Positions 36,858 through 48,202 of a stretch of DNA of 64,000 nucleotides are shown here, piece by piece. The stretch spans positions 12,977,826 to 13,041,825 of the forward strand of contig OU744453.1 in the NCBI GenBank assembly GCA_916610825.1. Reading direction: 5' to 3'. The stretch is from Haliclystus octoradiatus. Lineage: Eukaryota; Cnidaria; Staurozoa; Stauromedusae; Haliclystidae. The notes beneath the pieces were generated by a model, which saw only the letters and a program-made list of their open reading frames with translations, searched no databases and was not told the origin of the DNA. Numbering within the stretch: the first letter of the stretch is position 1; each line of letters begins with the position of its first letter. A program made the translations under genes and the position numbers.

Positions 36858-39660
36858 TGAAACTTCTAGATTATTTCCATCATCAATTATCATCTGCTAA
36901 AAAATCTATTGTGTCTTTCAAGGCTTTTTGACATTACTGAGTAACTATATATTTGGTTACATGCAGGTACGGTTGGAATATCTTATGCCACTTATTCACA
37001 AATTTTGTATCATTATCTATATTGTCACCTTTGCGAAGATGTTGATAAATCTATTTTGTTCGGAAGATAGTCTGATTAAAAGATTCAACAGCTACCGTGC
37101 TAAGAAAAAGAAGGGATTTTTTTATTCCAGAGTACCCCACTGATAGCAGGGCCACGAAAAATTTGCCTACAGGCTCATTCTGTTGTCCTCACCCACGGAA
37201 ATCTTTAGTAAAAGGCGAAAGATTTATTTGTGTATGAGCGAAGACCAGAGCTAAATAAACCAAATTATGTTTTGCATTTTGATCCACCGAGAACATATTG
37301 ATTAGAATTGGTGATTCCACATTCACAACGCATGCGTAATACATCTAAAATGCAATCTTTCTTTTTAAAAAATTCTTTCAACACCTGTAAGCCCACTTTT
37401 ATGTTTGATGAAAATATAGGAAATCAAACAACAACACTATCTTTTGCCAATGATCAGTAAAGAATGGCTAGAAACAGTTGTTATTTCCCATTATTTATGT
37501 GAATTGAAACTTCTAGATTATTTCCATCATCAATTATCATCTGCTAAAAAATCTATTGTGTCTTTCAAGGCTTTTTGACATTACTGAGTAACTATATATT
37601 TGGTTACATGCAGGTACGGTTGGAATATCTTATGCCACTTATTCACAAATTTTGTATCATTATCTATATTGTCACCTTTGCGAAGATGTTGATAAATCTA
37701 TTTTGTTCGGAAGATAGTCTGATTAAAAGATTCAACAGCTACTGTGCAAAGAAAAAGAAGGGATTTATTTTTTTATTCCAGAGTACCCCGCTGATAGCAG
37801 GGCCACGAAAAATGTGCCTACAGGCTCATTCTGTTTGTCCTCACCCACGGAAATCTTTAGTAAAAGGCGAAAGATTTATTCGTGTATGAGCGAAGACCAG
37901 AGCTAAAGAAACAATATTTTGTTTTGCATTATGATCCACGGAGAACAGATTGATTGGAATTGGTGATTCCACATTCACAACGCATGCGTAATTCATCTAA
38001 AATACAATATTTCTATTTATAGAATCGTTTCAGCACATAATTGCTCGTTTTTACATTGATTAAATCAAACTACAAAACTATCTTTTAGCCAATGATCAGT
38101 CAATAATCATTGGAAACAGTTGTTATTTCCCATTATTTATGTGAATCAGAAGTTCTAGAGTATTTTCATCATCACTACCATCATCAATTATCATCCGGTA
38201 AAAAATATATTGAATCTTTAGGCTTTCTTGATATTACAGAGTAACTATATAATTGGCTACATGCAAGTATGGTTGGAATATCTTATGCCACTTATTCACT
38301 AATTTTGAATCACTATCTATATTTCACCTTTGCGAAGATGTTGATAAATCTATTTTGTTCGGAAGATAGTCTGATTAAAAGATTCAACAGCTACCGTGCT
38401 AAGAAAAAGAAGGGATTTGTTTTTATTCCAGAGTACCCCACTGATAGCAGGGCCACGAAAAATTTGCCTACAGGCTCATTCTGTTGTCCTCACTCACGGA
38501 AATCTTTAGTAAAAGGCGAAAGATTTATTCGTGTATGAGCGAAGACCAGAGCTAAATAAACCAAATTATGTTTTGCATTTTGATCCACCGAGAACATATT
38601 GATTAGAATTGGTGATTCCACATTCACAACGCATGCGTAATACATCTAAAATGCAATCTTTCTTTTTAAAAAATTCTTTCAACACCTGTAAGCCCACTTT
38701 TATGTTAGATGAAAATTTAGGAAATCAAACAACAACACTATCTTTTGCCAATGATCAGTAAAGAATGGCTAGAAACAGTTGTTATTTCCCATTATTTATG
38801 TGAATTGAAACTTCTAGATTATTTCCATCATCAATTATCATCTGCTAAAAAATCTATTGTGTCTTTCAAGGCTTTTTGACATTACTGAGTAACTATATAA
38901 TTGGTTACATGCAATTACGGTTGGAATATCTTATGCCACTGATTCACAAATTTTGTATCATTATCTATATTGTCACCTTTGCGAAGATGTTGATAAATCT
39001 ATTTTGTTCGGAAGATAGTCTGATTAAAATATTCAACAGCTACTGTGCAAAGAAAAAGAAGGGATTTATTTTTTTATTCCAAAGTACCCCGCTGATAGCA
39101 GGGCCACGAAAAATTTGCCTACAGGCTCATTCTGTTTGTCCTCACCCACGGAAATCTTTAGTAAAAGGCGAAAGATTTATTCGTGTATGAGCGAAGACCA
39201 GAGCTAAAGAAACAAGATTTTGTTTTGCATTAGGATCCACGGAGAACAGATTGATTGGAATTGGTGATTCCACATTCACAACGCATGCGTAATTCATCTA
39301 AAATACAATCTTTCTTTTTATAGAATCGTTTCAGCACATGATTGCTCGTTCTTACATTGATGGAAAAATATGAAATCAAACTATAAAACTATCTTTTAGC
39401 CATTGATCAGTCAATAATCGTTGGAAAGAATTGTTATTTCCCGTTATTTATGTGAATCAGAAGTTCTAGAGTATTTTCATCATCACTACCATCATCAATT
39501 ATCATCCTGTAAAAAATATAATGAATCTTTAAGGGCTTTTTTGATATTACTGAGTAACTATATTATTGGTTACATGCAAGTACGGTTGGAATATCTTATG
39601 CCATTGATTCACAAATTTTGTATCATTATCTATATTGTCACCTTTGCGAAGATGTTGATA

Positions 39661-40198
39661 TACAGCATTGCTCTAATTCCGACTTCCACTTCTCCGTAAA
39701 TATATAATTCGAAATTGACTATATGATAGTATAAACGATCGAAATATAACCTCTGGGAATGATTCAAGCAAATTTGTTTACATTTTTAGTATTTTATTCA
39801 CCAACCAGCGCTCGATAAAACTTCACGTGACATCAAGGTGCGCAGTGATTGGGCACACCATGTTTTTGGTTTCTGGCGCACTTTTTAACCTTAAATTTTA
39901 TTAGGCCCTCACTGGAGCGCCGCGTGGAAATGAGGGCCGTGATGGAATGAGGCTACGACCAATCATGAAATCAGCCAAATTTACAGAAAGATATTTCTAT
40001 ATTCGTGTTCAATGTCTATTTACAAAAGCCAATATTTAAATATCAAAACTTTGATTCTGAAGAATCATATGAAGTGAGATTATTATATTTACAACTTAAA
40101 ATTCGGAACTCAGTAGCACAGAAAATGACCTAATACTAATAATTGAAATTTTTAAATGGACTTGTCGATATTGCTGCGTCATCACTGTTTACTTATAA
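39661..40198. other. Gap without recognised gene
   Basis: Unique AT-rich DNA next to the satellite edge. A short GC-richer patch (about 39900-39965, TAGGCCCTCACTGGAGCGCC) stands out but matches nothing known to me. Confidence 0.4.
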
Positions 40199-40405
40199 GT
40201 CATCAAAGTCTCCAATTTACGGACATTCAAAAACTCTATAATGCGTCCATCCCTTGAAGCTGTCAAATATCCTTTTGTAAATAGAGTACTTCCTCGGTGG
40301 AACAATTTATCTAGTGAAGCCATGATGGAGAGTAAATCTATCGCTTCCTTTAAAACTCGATTAGATAAATCCAATTTTCAGAGATATTGTAAATATGCGT
40401 ATTAA
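40199..40405 (+). pseudogene. C-terminal end of a LINE reverse transcriptase
   Basis: The plus-strand frame reads LRTFKNSIMRPSLEAVKY, then VNRVLPRWNNLS and SIASFKTRLDK before a TAA at 40403-40405. The order 'R..P.WN.LS....S...FK..LD' is the usual last segment of CR1/L2/I-type LINE polymerases. Nothing upstream matches, so this is a severely 5'-truncated insertion. The AT-rich 3' region runs into an ATAC microsatellite at about 40512-40550, which may be its tail. Confidence 0.65.
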
Positions 40406-40507
40406 TTAAAGCTATATTTATAACATTATCTATATCATCTATATCTATTGTGTTATACGTAAGTAAATGTTCCATATCCATGTATTTACCAGTAACAATA
40501 TTTTAAT

Positions 40508-40552
40508 GACAAATATACATACATACATATTACATACATACAGTACATAGTT
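40508..40552. repeat. (ATAC)n microsatellite
   Basis: Interrupted ACAT/ATAC units, probably the 3' tail of the LINE fragment just upstream. Confidence 0.8.
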
Positions 40553-40805
40553 GCCCAGCCTGTTTGTAACAGAGTAGCGTTCTATTTATGAAATAAAATC
40601 AAACATTTATTAATTCTTTTCTTATTCTATTCTGTTATTTCAAATTTCCTTAAAGAAGACATGGTAAAGTAGTTTCACATTGATGTTACATTACCCTTTT
40701 ATTCAGCGGATGAATGTAACAAACATTTTATTCGTCTTCACAAAATCACGCATGAAACGGACTAAGAATACCTTTAGTAATTGGATGTTCACGAGTTCCG
40801 AACGC
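40548..40805 (+). pseudogene. Relic of a third copy of the secreted-protein gene (intron 1 end, middle exon, intron 2 start)
   Basis: CCAGCCTGTTTGTAACAGAGTA..TTTATGAA, then TTTCAAATTTCCTTAAAGAAGACATGG and the following TTTATTC.GCGG.TGAA..TAAC block align with 45575-45830 of gene copy 1. The splice acceptor is mutated (TTTCAG to TTTCAA) and the end of the 25-nt exon is altered (ATGGTAAAG in place of ATGGGAAG). No exon 1 or exon 3 was found nearby. It shows that the family once had at least three tandem members. Confidence 0.75.
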
Positions 40806-41128
40806 ATCCTGTTGCATGAAATTCATGCATGAAGATTCTTAGAACCGAGCCTGAAGCCAAACTATCCATGTAGTCGATCTGACGGCATTATTGATGCACC
40901 ATCACTATCTAAATATAGGTCAACAATTCTTGGATATTGACCGTTTACGGACTTCATCATAAATATGTGTAGCAATAACGACTTCCATAAGCCTTAAGCA
41001 GGATGCTACTGTCAAGAGTGTAATGGAAATGTACGTAATCTCTATCACATCATGAAATGTCCTGCAAATTCTTTCATGCTCCAAATATATCAAAAACAAA
41101 GAAGCATTATAAAAAATAACATATATTT

Positions 41129-41290
41129 TCCAACGCTCAGATCCCTGGTAGTTTCAGTACACACGTCTTCCAAATTGGCGCAGCTACATTTTCTGTAGGC
41201 AATGGATTTCCTTATCACATCATTAAGGCTCTTGGCCGCTTGAACAGCAATGCCTGCACCTTCTATCTTGCACTTCTCCTTGTTCCTTAG
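41129..41290 (+). pseudogene. Tyrosine recombinase C-terminal fragment
   Basis: The plus-strand frame reads STHVFQIGAATFSVGNG and IIKALGRLNSNA before TAG at 41288. This corresponds to the 'HSFRIGAAT...G....IIK.LGRW.S.A...Y' end of tyrosine recombinases carried by DIRS/Ngaro-like and related elements. The catalytic Arg of the HxxR block is replaced by Gln, and the Trp after LGR is Leu, so it is dead. No other part of the element was seen. Confidence 0.6.
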
Positions 41291-42319
41291 CTCAGGTTTC
41301 CAGGTTGCTATCTTAGGTATGTCATTTATTTCATTTTATATTGATAGTACGTATGTATATATCGATATATCTTTTTTTTAAGGGTCACATCGGTGCTTGG
41401 TGTTTAGTGTGAAAATGGCTATTGTTGTAATATTGAGGTGAATGGTTAAATTAGGGTTAAATGGAATTTTACAGAGGTTACACCGTCATCTTTAAGATAC
41501 GTAATTTGTAAGGTATTACTTTGTAGGTTAGATGCAGGGGCCTCGGATAGAGGCTCGGGTTCACAGAAAGAGGTATTCAATGAATACAATTCATTAAGCA
41601 GTGGGACACCTAATGTACTTTACAGTTTTCTTGGGCTTTTTTATTTATTCCTTGTTTTGCCAGCTTTCTGCCTAGTTCATTACAGGCTTCAGCCAACTAC
41701 CGCAAGTTGTAAATATATTTGTGATATATTTGCATTAATTGAGGTCATATTTACTTGTTTTGATGCTATGCTATTGATGGTTCAGGTATTGGTTGATGTT
41801 GTTTGATGCTGGTCAAATATGTTTGTTGATTTCTGCTGATATTTTTCAACCTTCCGCTTTAGATGTTTTAGCATTTATGATGTTTTAGATGCTACGCTAT
41901 GCTACTGCTTTAGGCCATTTCCCATGCCAGTATCATTGATGTTGTTGTAGTTGATGCTATGCTATGCTAATGATGACTGAGTTTGGGCTGCTGCTGTTTA
42001 CTGCCGCTCAAATGTGGATTTTTTTTTCTTACGTAATTTCAAAGTTTGGAGCTTTTGGGTATCCTATTTTTGACTTTTTAAGAATTTTTGAAAACAATTT
42101 GCATCATTTTTGCATATTTACTTGAAATCAATCAACCGGCTAGAACTTTTTGGGTAGCATCAACAGAATTTTTGGAACTTTTAGAGTACTTTGCCTTTTT
42201 ACAAATTGGCACCTCCACGTCCCTAAAGAGCTGGAGTTACCCACGGGAAATGTATACCATGCATCTGGTCAGTGCTGTGAAAAGAAGCATATCAGTGCTT
42301 ACAAGCTCCTGAATAAACA
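41291..42319. other. Gap: simple-sequence-like DNA, no gene
   Basis: Contains scattered repeats of GATGCTATGCTAT (about 41762-41975), pointing to decayed low-complexity DNA. Just before the AAAC run, a segment (about 42150-42310) looks like the 3' end of an unidentified retroposon. Confidence 0.4.
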
Positions 42320-42363
42320 TAACAAACAAACAAACAAACAAACAAACAAACAAACAAACAAAC
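42320..42363. repeat. (AAAC)n microsatellite
   Basis: About eleven AACA/CAAA units, a likely retroposon tail. Confidence 0.9.
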
Positions 42364-42518
42364 ATCCCCGTATAAGTTATATCATATTAAACCACCATAT
42401 TACCCAAAACGTTTTTTCTCAGCTGGAATATGGACCCCAACAAACCCCGTATAGCCGTCATAGTGGAGTTGCCCCCCGGGATACATTTATATGAAAATAG
42501 AGAAATACAAATGTAATA

Positions 42519-43110
42519 GTTGAATGTTTAAATGATAAAGCTAGTAAAATGTGCCTTCTTCAAAATTCAGAAATATTGTTAGGTAATTCTTTGGGACGGT
42601 ATAAAAATATGTTTAGGTATATTTTCTGGCTTTTGTCCAATTTTAGACTTTCTTTTCCACATTATTTTTTAAATTCAATTTATTTTCTCAATTTTATAGT
42701 GTAATATTTCCTTTGTAAAATGTTATATTGGACATTTGATGGCTATTCTGTCATAGTTCTATTTAACAATGTCGGGGTTGTTCTTCAAAATCTCAATATA
42801 TTGAATTTGTAACATATCAAAGTATAGGAAAGAATTTCAATATGTCATTTAGATTCTTGAATATGAGAAATCAAAAATATTTTTTGTAACAATTTGCTTA
42901 ATCTTATCTCAGACACTAGTTTCCGATATCATTATTTCATTTCGGTTTCCAATCTCTATTCCTCTTGCACAAGAATATCTGTTGTGACAAGTGAAATACA
43001 GCTATTCAAAAAGGGTGTTTGCAATCTATCTACACTTAATGAATATTAGCAAGATTTGTCTTAATCATCACAGTATTGCATTATCAGCTGCTTCGGCTAT
43101 TATTTTATCT
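42519..43110. repeat. Upstream region of gene copy 1 shared with copy 2
   Basis: TTTAAATGATAAAGCTA, CCAATTTTAGACT, TTTTCTCAATTTTATAGTGTAATATTTCC and AGCAAGATTTG..TT..TCATCACAGTATT recur in order at 53189-53780. This marks the left part of the tandem duplication and probably contains the promoter. No clear TATA box can be singled out. Confidence 0.75.
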
Positions 43111-43126
43111 ATACTTATCAATGTCA

Positions 43127-43168
43127 AAGTCTGTGTATGTGTTTGTATGTATGTTTGTGTGCATGTCC
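43127..43168. repeat. TG/TATG-rich low-complexity stretch
   Basis: TGTGTATGTGTTTGTATGTATG-type sequence upstream of exon 1 of copy 1, absent at the matching place in copy 2. Confidence 0.7.
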
Positions 43169-43249
43169 AGAACAGTTTTCTCTGTCAATTGTAGCTCTAC
43201 AGCTTTGAAAAACATATCATTGTAATTAGTATGATCAACATACCCGTCA

Positions 43250-43603
43250 ATGATGATGGGCGCTGCGATGAAGGTCTGTTCAAATATTATTTTCATTATA
43301 TTTATCCCATTTTTAATTGGATTTTCAATAATTTCTGCAAATCAAATATGTCAGATCAAAGATTCAAATGTTTTTAAAGGAAGAATTTTTCCATGCCAAA
43401 AGTTATTCCCAGTGAAAAGATTTAAGAGCCTTGATGTACCAACTATGCATGCTTGTCGTCACCTTGGTGTAAATCATTCAGCTATTACGTATTGCAAGGA
43501 TTCTTCAAACAGTTCACGAGGAAACTGTTGGCTTCACAATGTAACTGGAATGTCTTATTTCATGAAAAATGATCTGAATTGTGATTCCTTCATGTTTGTT
43601 GAT
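43250..43603 (+). CDS. Secreted cysteine-containing protein, copy 1, exon 1 (118 codons)
   Basis: First coding exon of a three-exon gene (43250-43603, 45659-45683, 46222-46637) giving 264 residues. Residues about 8-31 form a strongly hydrophobic signal peptide (IIFIIFIPFLIGFSIISA), so the product is secreted or enters the secretory route. The mature part has six Cys and a CRHLGVNHSAITYC...GNCWL pattern reminiscent of PAN/apple-type adhesion domains, with N-glycosylation sequons NHS, NSS and NVT. The exon ends ..FMFVD|GTAAGT, phase 0. Three in-frame ATGs stand together at 43250-43258; I use the first. A paralogue with the same structure lies about 11 kb downstream. Function is unknown; adhesion or extracellular recognition is an inference from the domain style. 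Confidence 0.75.
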
Positions 43604-45658
43604 GTAAGTACAAGACAGGTCCCCAAAGCTATTTTCAAAATTAGTAATCGTAGTTGTGCTTATGTTGTTACTGGCTGAGAGTATTTTCAATGCTGAGTCT
43701 ATAATTGATAAATGATTCAATGGTTACTGCAGTCAAAAATATCCTCTGCAGCCCCACAAGAGGCATAATAGAAAAAGTTTGTTATCATACATGGGTTTTT
43801 AGCAACTTAGGGCAACATTCCAGCAGTCGCTATTGACACATTAGGACCAATAGGTGCTTCATCGTACAAATGTGTCGGCTCTCTGAAACGATGGTCCTTG
43901 GTCAACTCCTCTCTTGTCGACATAACCAGCTTCAAGTTTTATCTTTGAGCGATATGAAATGTAAATTGTTCACCGATTATCTTCTTTTTGTAATAACTGC
44001 AAAGATTCTTTCAAAGAAGTGATTACATAACATAGGATTTAAGCAAAGTAACAACTTGTTAAAAGTAATGAACATCGAAGACAAAATATTTACATAAAAA
44101 ATAAATTATTGATTAGCTAGAGTAAGTTGAAAAAGGTTTACTATGAATCTCTTTCTTGATGGGATACTCAAAACTTATTCCAGAGATTTTTTGAGCAATT
44201 GTATAAAACGAAGAAGAAAACGATAATTACGTTTCTGGTGAATGAAGATGAAATTCATGTTAAAAATTCATGTTAGGATTTTCTAAAGATGACAATTATA
44301 CTTAATCCTTGAATAAAACAGTTATTGATCTCAGGCTCGATAAAATCGGATGATTATGACCGAGGTATAATAGTAGGTGCTATTGCTACCTTATACCTTG
44401 TCAATCTCCTAGCTAACAATTAATAGAAAACGATGCTCAGTTTTATGTATTTTGATACGAACACGCTAGCTGGGTGCCCAGTGAGACGTAATAGAGGCTT
44501 AAAAAATCATGAGCCACAATGCGACTGAATTTGGCCTGTAGAGTGTCTTATAGCACCGTCCCAAGTGTTCGTATCGGAGTACTTAACACGGATAACCGTT
44601 GCTATTTGTTTTTTTAAATAAATAAACTGTTTATTTTGACATTAAAATGCTCAAAATAATGATCGCATATGTAAATTCTCCTAAAATGACGTCATCGTAG
44701 AGACTATAATATAAGGAAAGGGGATCAATAAAAACACGCTGCGCGTTTTGGGAAAAGCTATGAAAAATTATAAAAATAGAATGAAATAAACACGAAGAGC
44801 ATTAGTTAAGCTTGAATGCAGAATTTATATAGATCATTTCAAGAGGTCTATCAAACAAAGATCATGGGTCATATAAACGCTATTTTGTTTCTGTTGCTAT
44901 TTTTGTTGCGCCTTATGCTCCAAAACCTGTAATTTCACGATTTTACGTAGCATGACACATAAAACAACAACATCCAATCAGCGATCAGTATCACATTCGA
45001 TAATTGTAAAAATATCTATAAAATTATATATGTATATGCTGTTTTCTCTGTCTGTTGTCAAGTAAGATATTGGTTGTAAAATATCATTAAAATTTAAGAT
45101 CGTTACCTTGCAGTTGTGGCTCGAGCATTCTTGGATTTTTTATTCTGTTTTCCATATCGAAATTCTGTCTAAATTGTTACTATTAATTTTAAGGGTTAAA
45201 TTTTGTTATCAAATTGTTTCACCTGTCAAATTTCAAGAAAAAATATGTTAATTGATATAATTGTCTACCACTGTGCTATAAATTAACCAAGATATTCTGG
45301 TAAATTGTTGCTACTTTTCCATCTATAGTATCTTTTTAAATAAGAACATCGAACAGTAAACATGCAGTAAGAATCGTTGAATGTTATAAGCTGATCGCTG
45401 ATCGGCGTGTTTGTGTAGGCTACTGGCTACGTAAATCGTATAATCAGCCCCAAAACGCAACAAAATAAATAATTGAAACAAAATGAATGTAATCGCTAAT
45501 ACAAAATTAAGCACATTTTACAAAATTCATTTGATCAATGTTTCATCTTTAGAAGCATTTTCATGTTTCCTCACTCGTCCAGCCTGTTTCTAACAGAGTA
45601 TACTGTTTCTATTTATGAATCAAACATTCCTTATTTCCTTTCTATTCTTATATTTCAG
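43604..45658 (+). other. Intron 1 of gene copy 1
   Basis: Donor GTAAGT at 43604, acceptor TATTTCAG ending at 45658. The first 280 bp and the regions about 44480-44740 and 45485-45658 align with intron 1 of copy 2. A foldback element lies at about 44882-45484 and is absent from copy 2. Confidence 0.7.
44882..45484. mobile_element. Foldback/MITE-like element in intron 1 of copy 1
   Basis: Arms of about 100 bp (44882-44988 and 45391-45484) are imperfect inverted repeats. Both begin ATTTTGTTTC, share TTTTGTTGCG and TTTACGTAGC and end with GCGATCAG. The matching intron of copy 2 passes directly from GAGAAAAGCAACG to AAAATGTAATTGC, so the block is an insertion in copy 1 or a loss in copy 2. No target duplication was identified, so its class is open. 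Confidence 0.55.
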
Positions 45659-45683
45659 ATTTTCTTAAAGAAGACATGGGAAG
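45659..45683 (+). CDS. 25-nt micro-exon 2 of gene copy 1
   Basis: ATTTTCTTAAAGAAGACATG-type exon between TATTTCAG and GTAAGT, encoding IFLKKTWE plus one base. It changes phase 0 to phase 1, exactly what exon 3 needs. The same exon with intact splice sites exists in copy 2, and a decayed one at about 40644. Confidence 0.75.
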
Positions 45684-46221
45684 GTAAGTAAACTTTCTTA
45701 TTGAAGTTATATATTACCCCTTTATTAAACGGGTGAACCTAACCAATATTTCTTATTCGTCTTCACGACACCGCGTATAAAACGGGAATAAGAACTCCTT
45801 TAGTAATTTGATCGTGTTCACGCGCTCTGTCATCGTGTTCTTCTGCGATAGTCTGAAAGCTGCAGCCTTCATAGAGAGATGAGTACTTCTTAACTTTCCT
45901 CCTTTCGGCAGATGCACATGGGCAGCTCCAGCCCCCGATGACGACGAAGTGCATATATTGGTCGCAAAAAACGAGTCTACGCCGGTGGAATCCCGGACCA
46001 ATGATTTTCCACGACCAGGAAATTTGTGTCATGCCGTCTCGTCTTTTCCAATCGTTTTCTGCGAGACCAGATGGCTAAAGGACAGATGTGATTTTTATGG
46101 AAGACAATGTTCTGTGCAGCATGTTGTTGATTTCCGAATACCTTATGAAACTGCCAGCTGCCAGCTTTTGTAAGTCCTTAGTACCAAACTTGATTATTGT
46201 ATTTTTTACTTTCTACCACAG

Positions 46222-46637
46222 GTAATAACATGTCTGCATGTTTTCGTGTGAGGAATAGTGGATATGGGTCCTTTGTGTTTACTCTCACATCTGGCTACTA
46301 TCGCATCAAAATGATACATCTCAACGGCAGTGTCTCCTGTGCGTCATTCGATCATCCTTGGATAACACCTGGTAATTTTGGATGTGCAAATAATGTTATC
46401 ATGGCTGTTTTAACTGATATAAATGATACCAAATTAAATCTAAACTTTGATATTAATGATGGCAGAATTGTTTTATCAGATTATCTTGAATCTAGTAATG
46501 CAGTTTACTTTAAACATGGTGAAGAATATCGACTGTGGAGTCATTACGATCTTACTAACAATTCAGAACAGGACGATGTCGGTGAATCTTGCGTTCAAAT
46601 CATGGCTTCCTCTGCCAACAATGACGCCATATTCTAA
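46222..46637 (+). CDS. Secreted protein copy 1, exon 3 (C-terminal domain)
   Basis: Acceptor TTTCTACCACAG, then the frame continues (E)GNNMSACFRVRNSGYGSF. This domain has four Cys and ends EYRLWSHYDLTNNSEQDD then GESCVQIMA. That 'E(Y/F)R(L/I)W...DL...SE.D..G..C..(I/V)' pattern occurs in a widespread group of uncharacterised extracellular proteins of cnidarians, molluscs and other invertebrates, as I remember them. No transmembrane segment or GPI-type tail is visible, in line with secretion. Stop TAA at 46635-46637; an AATAAA at 46791 may serve polyadenylation. Exon lengths 354+25+416 give 795 nt, a multiple of three with the stop. Confidence 0.75.
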
Positions 46638-47313
46638 GAAACAGAATATTAACATTGACTCCAAACTTAATGTTCTTATTTAACTTTTTACATCGTTATT
46701 TATCCTTATAGTATCACGAATAGTACAGTTATACACTTACTAAATGAGGGAGTTCTTGTACCATCAGGATTATTCATAGTATAGACAGACTAATAAACAT
46801 AGATTCAAAGCTGATGTGTAGATTTTACATGTTGAACTCGTGTTTGATTTATTCATATGCGAACTAGTGTGTGGTTTATTCATATGCGAAATCGTGTGTA
46901 ATTTATTTATATGCGAACTTTCAAAATTTGATTGAAAACCGCTAGGAAGTATGTCATTTGAAGTTTTTAATTGACAATAAATTATATTTAATACTTATTA
47001 TCAAATGCATGTTACGCATTTAGCCCTTTTTAGAACATCAGAAATTCACGATGAAGACTTTATCTATATCAATGAATTATTACTATGATGCACTATAGGG
47101 TTACTGCACGGCAGCCGTGTTTGGGTTCTCTGATACCAACACGCGGGATGTTGAGAGACACGAGAAAGCATCAGAAAAACAAGAGCCCGTAAGACGAGTG
47201 TTTTTCAGCTTTCCATCTTAGTAAAACCCCATATAGCAGGTCCATTAAATGCTCAATCACCCAGTAATGACAGCTCACGTTCTCACAAGGGTGGAGCAAT
47301 GAAGATGGAAATT
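46638..47313. other. 3' flank of gene copy 1
   Basis: The first 320 bp match the flank of copy 2 (for example TAGTATCACG.ATAGTA, GAGGGAG.TCTTGTACCATC). Repeats of TTTATTCATATGCGAA (46848, 46872, 46901) are present; copy 2 has fewer. Beyond about 46980 nothing is recognisable until the Gypsy gag remnant. Confidence 0.5.
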
Positions 47314-47880
47314 ACCTATTAAAATGCCCCCCTAAGGAAACCACGCTTGCAGTATTTCGCACATGGCGGAAAAGCTACGAAGGTTTTTCAGAGCTTAACC
47401 ACTTAGCCATTGATTGCTCTCTAAGAGGTAAGCAACAGATTCTCCGAAGTTCCCTGCATGATCATTGGATGAAGCTATGGGATAATGGCCTTCTAGGTAC
47501 TGATGAACCTGTAGATGATACAACAGTATTGCTAGATCACATCATCAACTATTTAAGGAAAAATCGTAACCCCCTTCTTGATCGCCGAGCCCTTTATAAT
47601 CGGACATAACAATCTAGGGAGTCTATAGATAGTTATTTGGCAGTCCTTCGCATGCTCGCATGCTGGCTGAGTCATGTGAAGACCCTGAGTTCAGTTTGTG
47701 TGCCCATTGTGATCGATCATATGGTAATGATGTCAAAATGAAAATTGATTGCTTGCGTGATCGATTTTTTTATGGGGTCAAGGACCGTATTTCACAACAG
47801 AAAACTCTTAGAAGAACCTTTTGCATAGCTGGCACTTGAAAGATCCCTGTGTATATGCCGTGCGATTTAGGCCAGTAAAA
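47314..47880 (+). pseudogene. Gypsy I gag remnant
   Basis: The frame from about 47317 reads TTLAVFRTWRKSYEGFSELN, then DHWMKLWDNGLL and YLRKNRNPLLDRRALYNRT up to a TAA at 47608. It continues ESIDSYLAVLRML before a deletion shifts the frame, and later blocks DRFFYGVKDR lie in another frame. This is the capsid-like part that would assemble the retroelement particle. Confidence 0.7.
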
Positions 47881-48027
47881 AAGCACATGAGCATTTGACT
47901 ACAGCAGTGCTACAGGAAAAGTAAGCTCATCTGTGAACCATAGAAAGCCTCAGGCAAATGGAAACAGAACCCCTTCCCAGAAAGGACGGCCCCCTCGCAA
48001 CAAACGCTACCAGATTTATAGCAGCAA

Positions 48028-48190
48028 ACTACCTTCTGCTGAGGACTGCAGGAATTGCGGTGGATAGCCGCATGATGCAAAAAACCCATGCCCTGCTAAA
48101 GATGTAAGCTGTTGTAATTGTGATGAAGCCTGTCATTTTTATCGCAGGTATTGCCCAAATACACAGCAGAAGGCAGTTAAGGAAGCGAGC
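48028..48190 (+). pseudogene. Gypsy I nucleocapsid zinc knuckles
   Basis: AEDCRNCGG, a TAG stop, then PHDAKNPCPA give one C-x2-C-x4-H-x4-C knuckle. CCNCDEACHFYRRYC gives a second with one residue too many before the last Cys. These bind the element RNA in intact relatives. Confidence 0.65.
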
Positions 48191-48202
48191 TGTATCCGAA
48201 TT

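Larger units (their letters stand above)
27568..39660. repeat. Satellite A array, right block (about 19 monomers)
   Basis: The monomer split at 11236 resumes at TTTTTATTCCACAGTACC. The anchor block recurs near 27594, 28242, 28764, 29418, 30073, 30740, 31398, 31995, 32638, 33217, 33867, 34525, 35178, 35832, 36498, 37146, 37796, 38448 and 39104, mostly 643-667 bp apart, with shortened members of 522-597 bp. The array ends at GATGTTGATA (39660), the same monomer position at which it starts on the far left. Monomers show higher-order structure, described separately. Each has an 8-bp stem hairpin (TGTTTGAT / ATCAAACA) in one subtype. Non-coding. Confidence 0.92.

Noticed and set aside
2828-39660. 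CRISPR-like or centromeric array
   Set aside because: There are no short repeats with unique spacers; whole monomers repeat directly. Centromere identity cannot be judged from sequence alone.
45753-46032. Minus-strand open stretches overlapping intron 2 of copy 1
   Set aside because: Two frames are open over the same GC-richer patch, with no domain and no counterpart in copy 2.
45949-46167. Open stretch as an additional exon of gene copy 1
   Set aside because: It ends in a donor-like GTAAGT but in phase 2, which would place a stop at the start of exon 3. The copy 2 equivalent is largely deleted. The 25-nt exon solves the frame in both copies.
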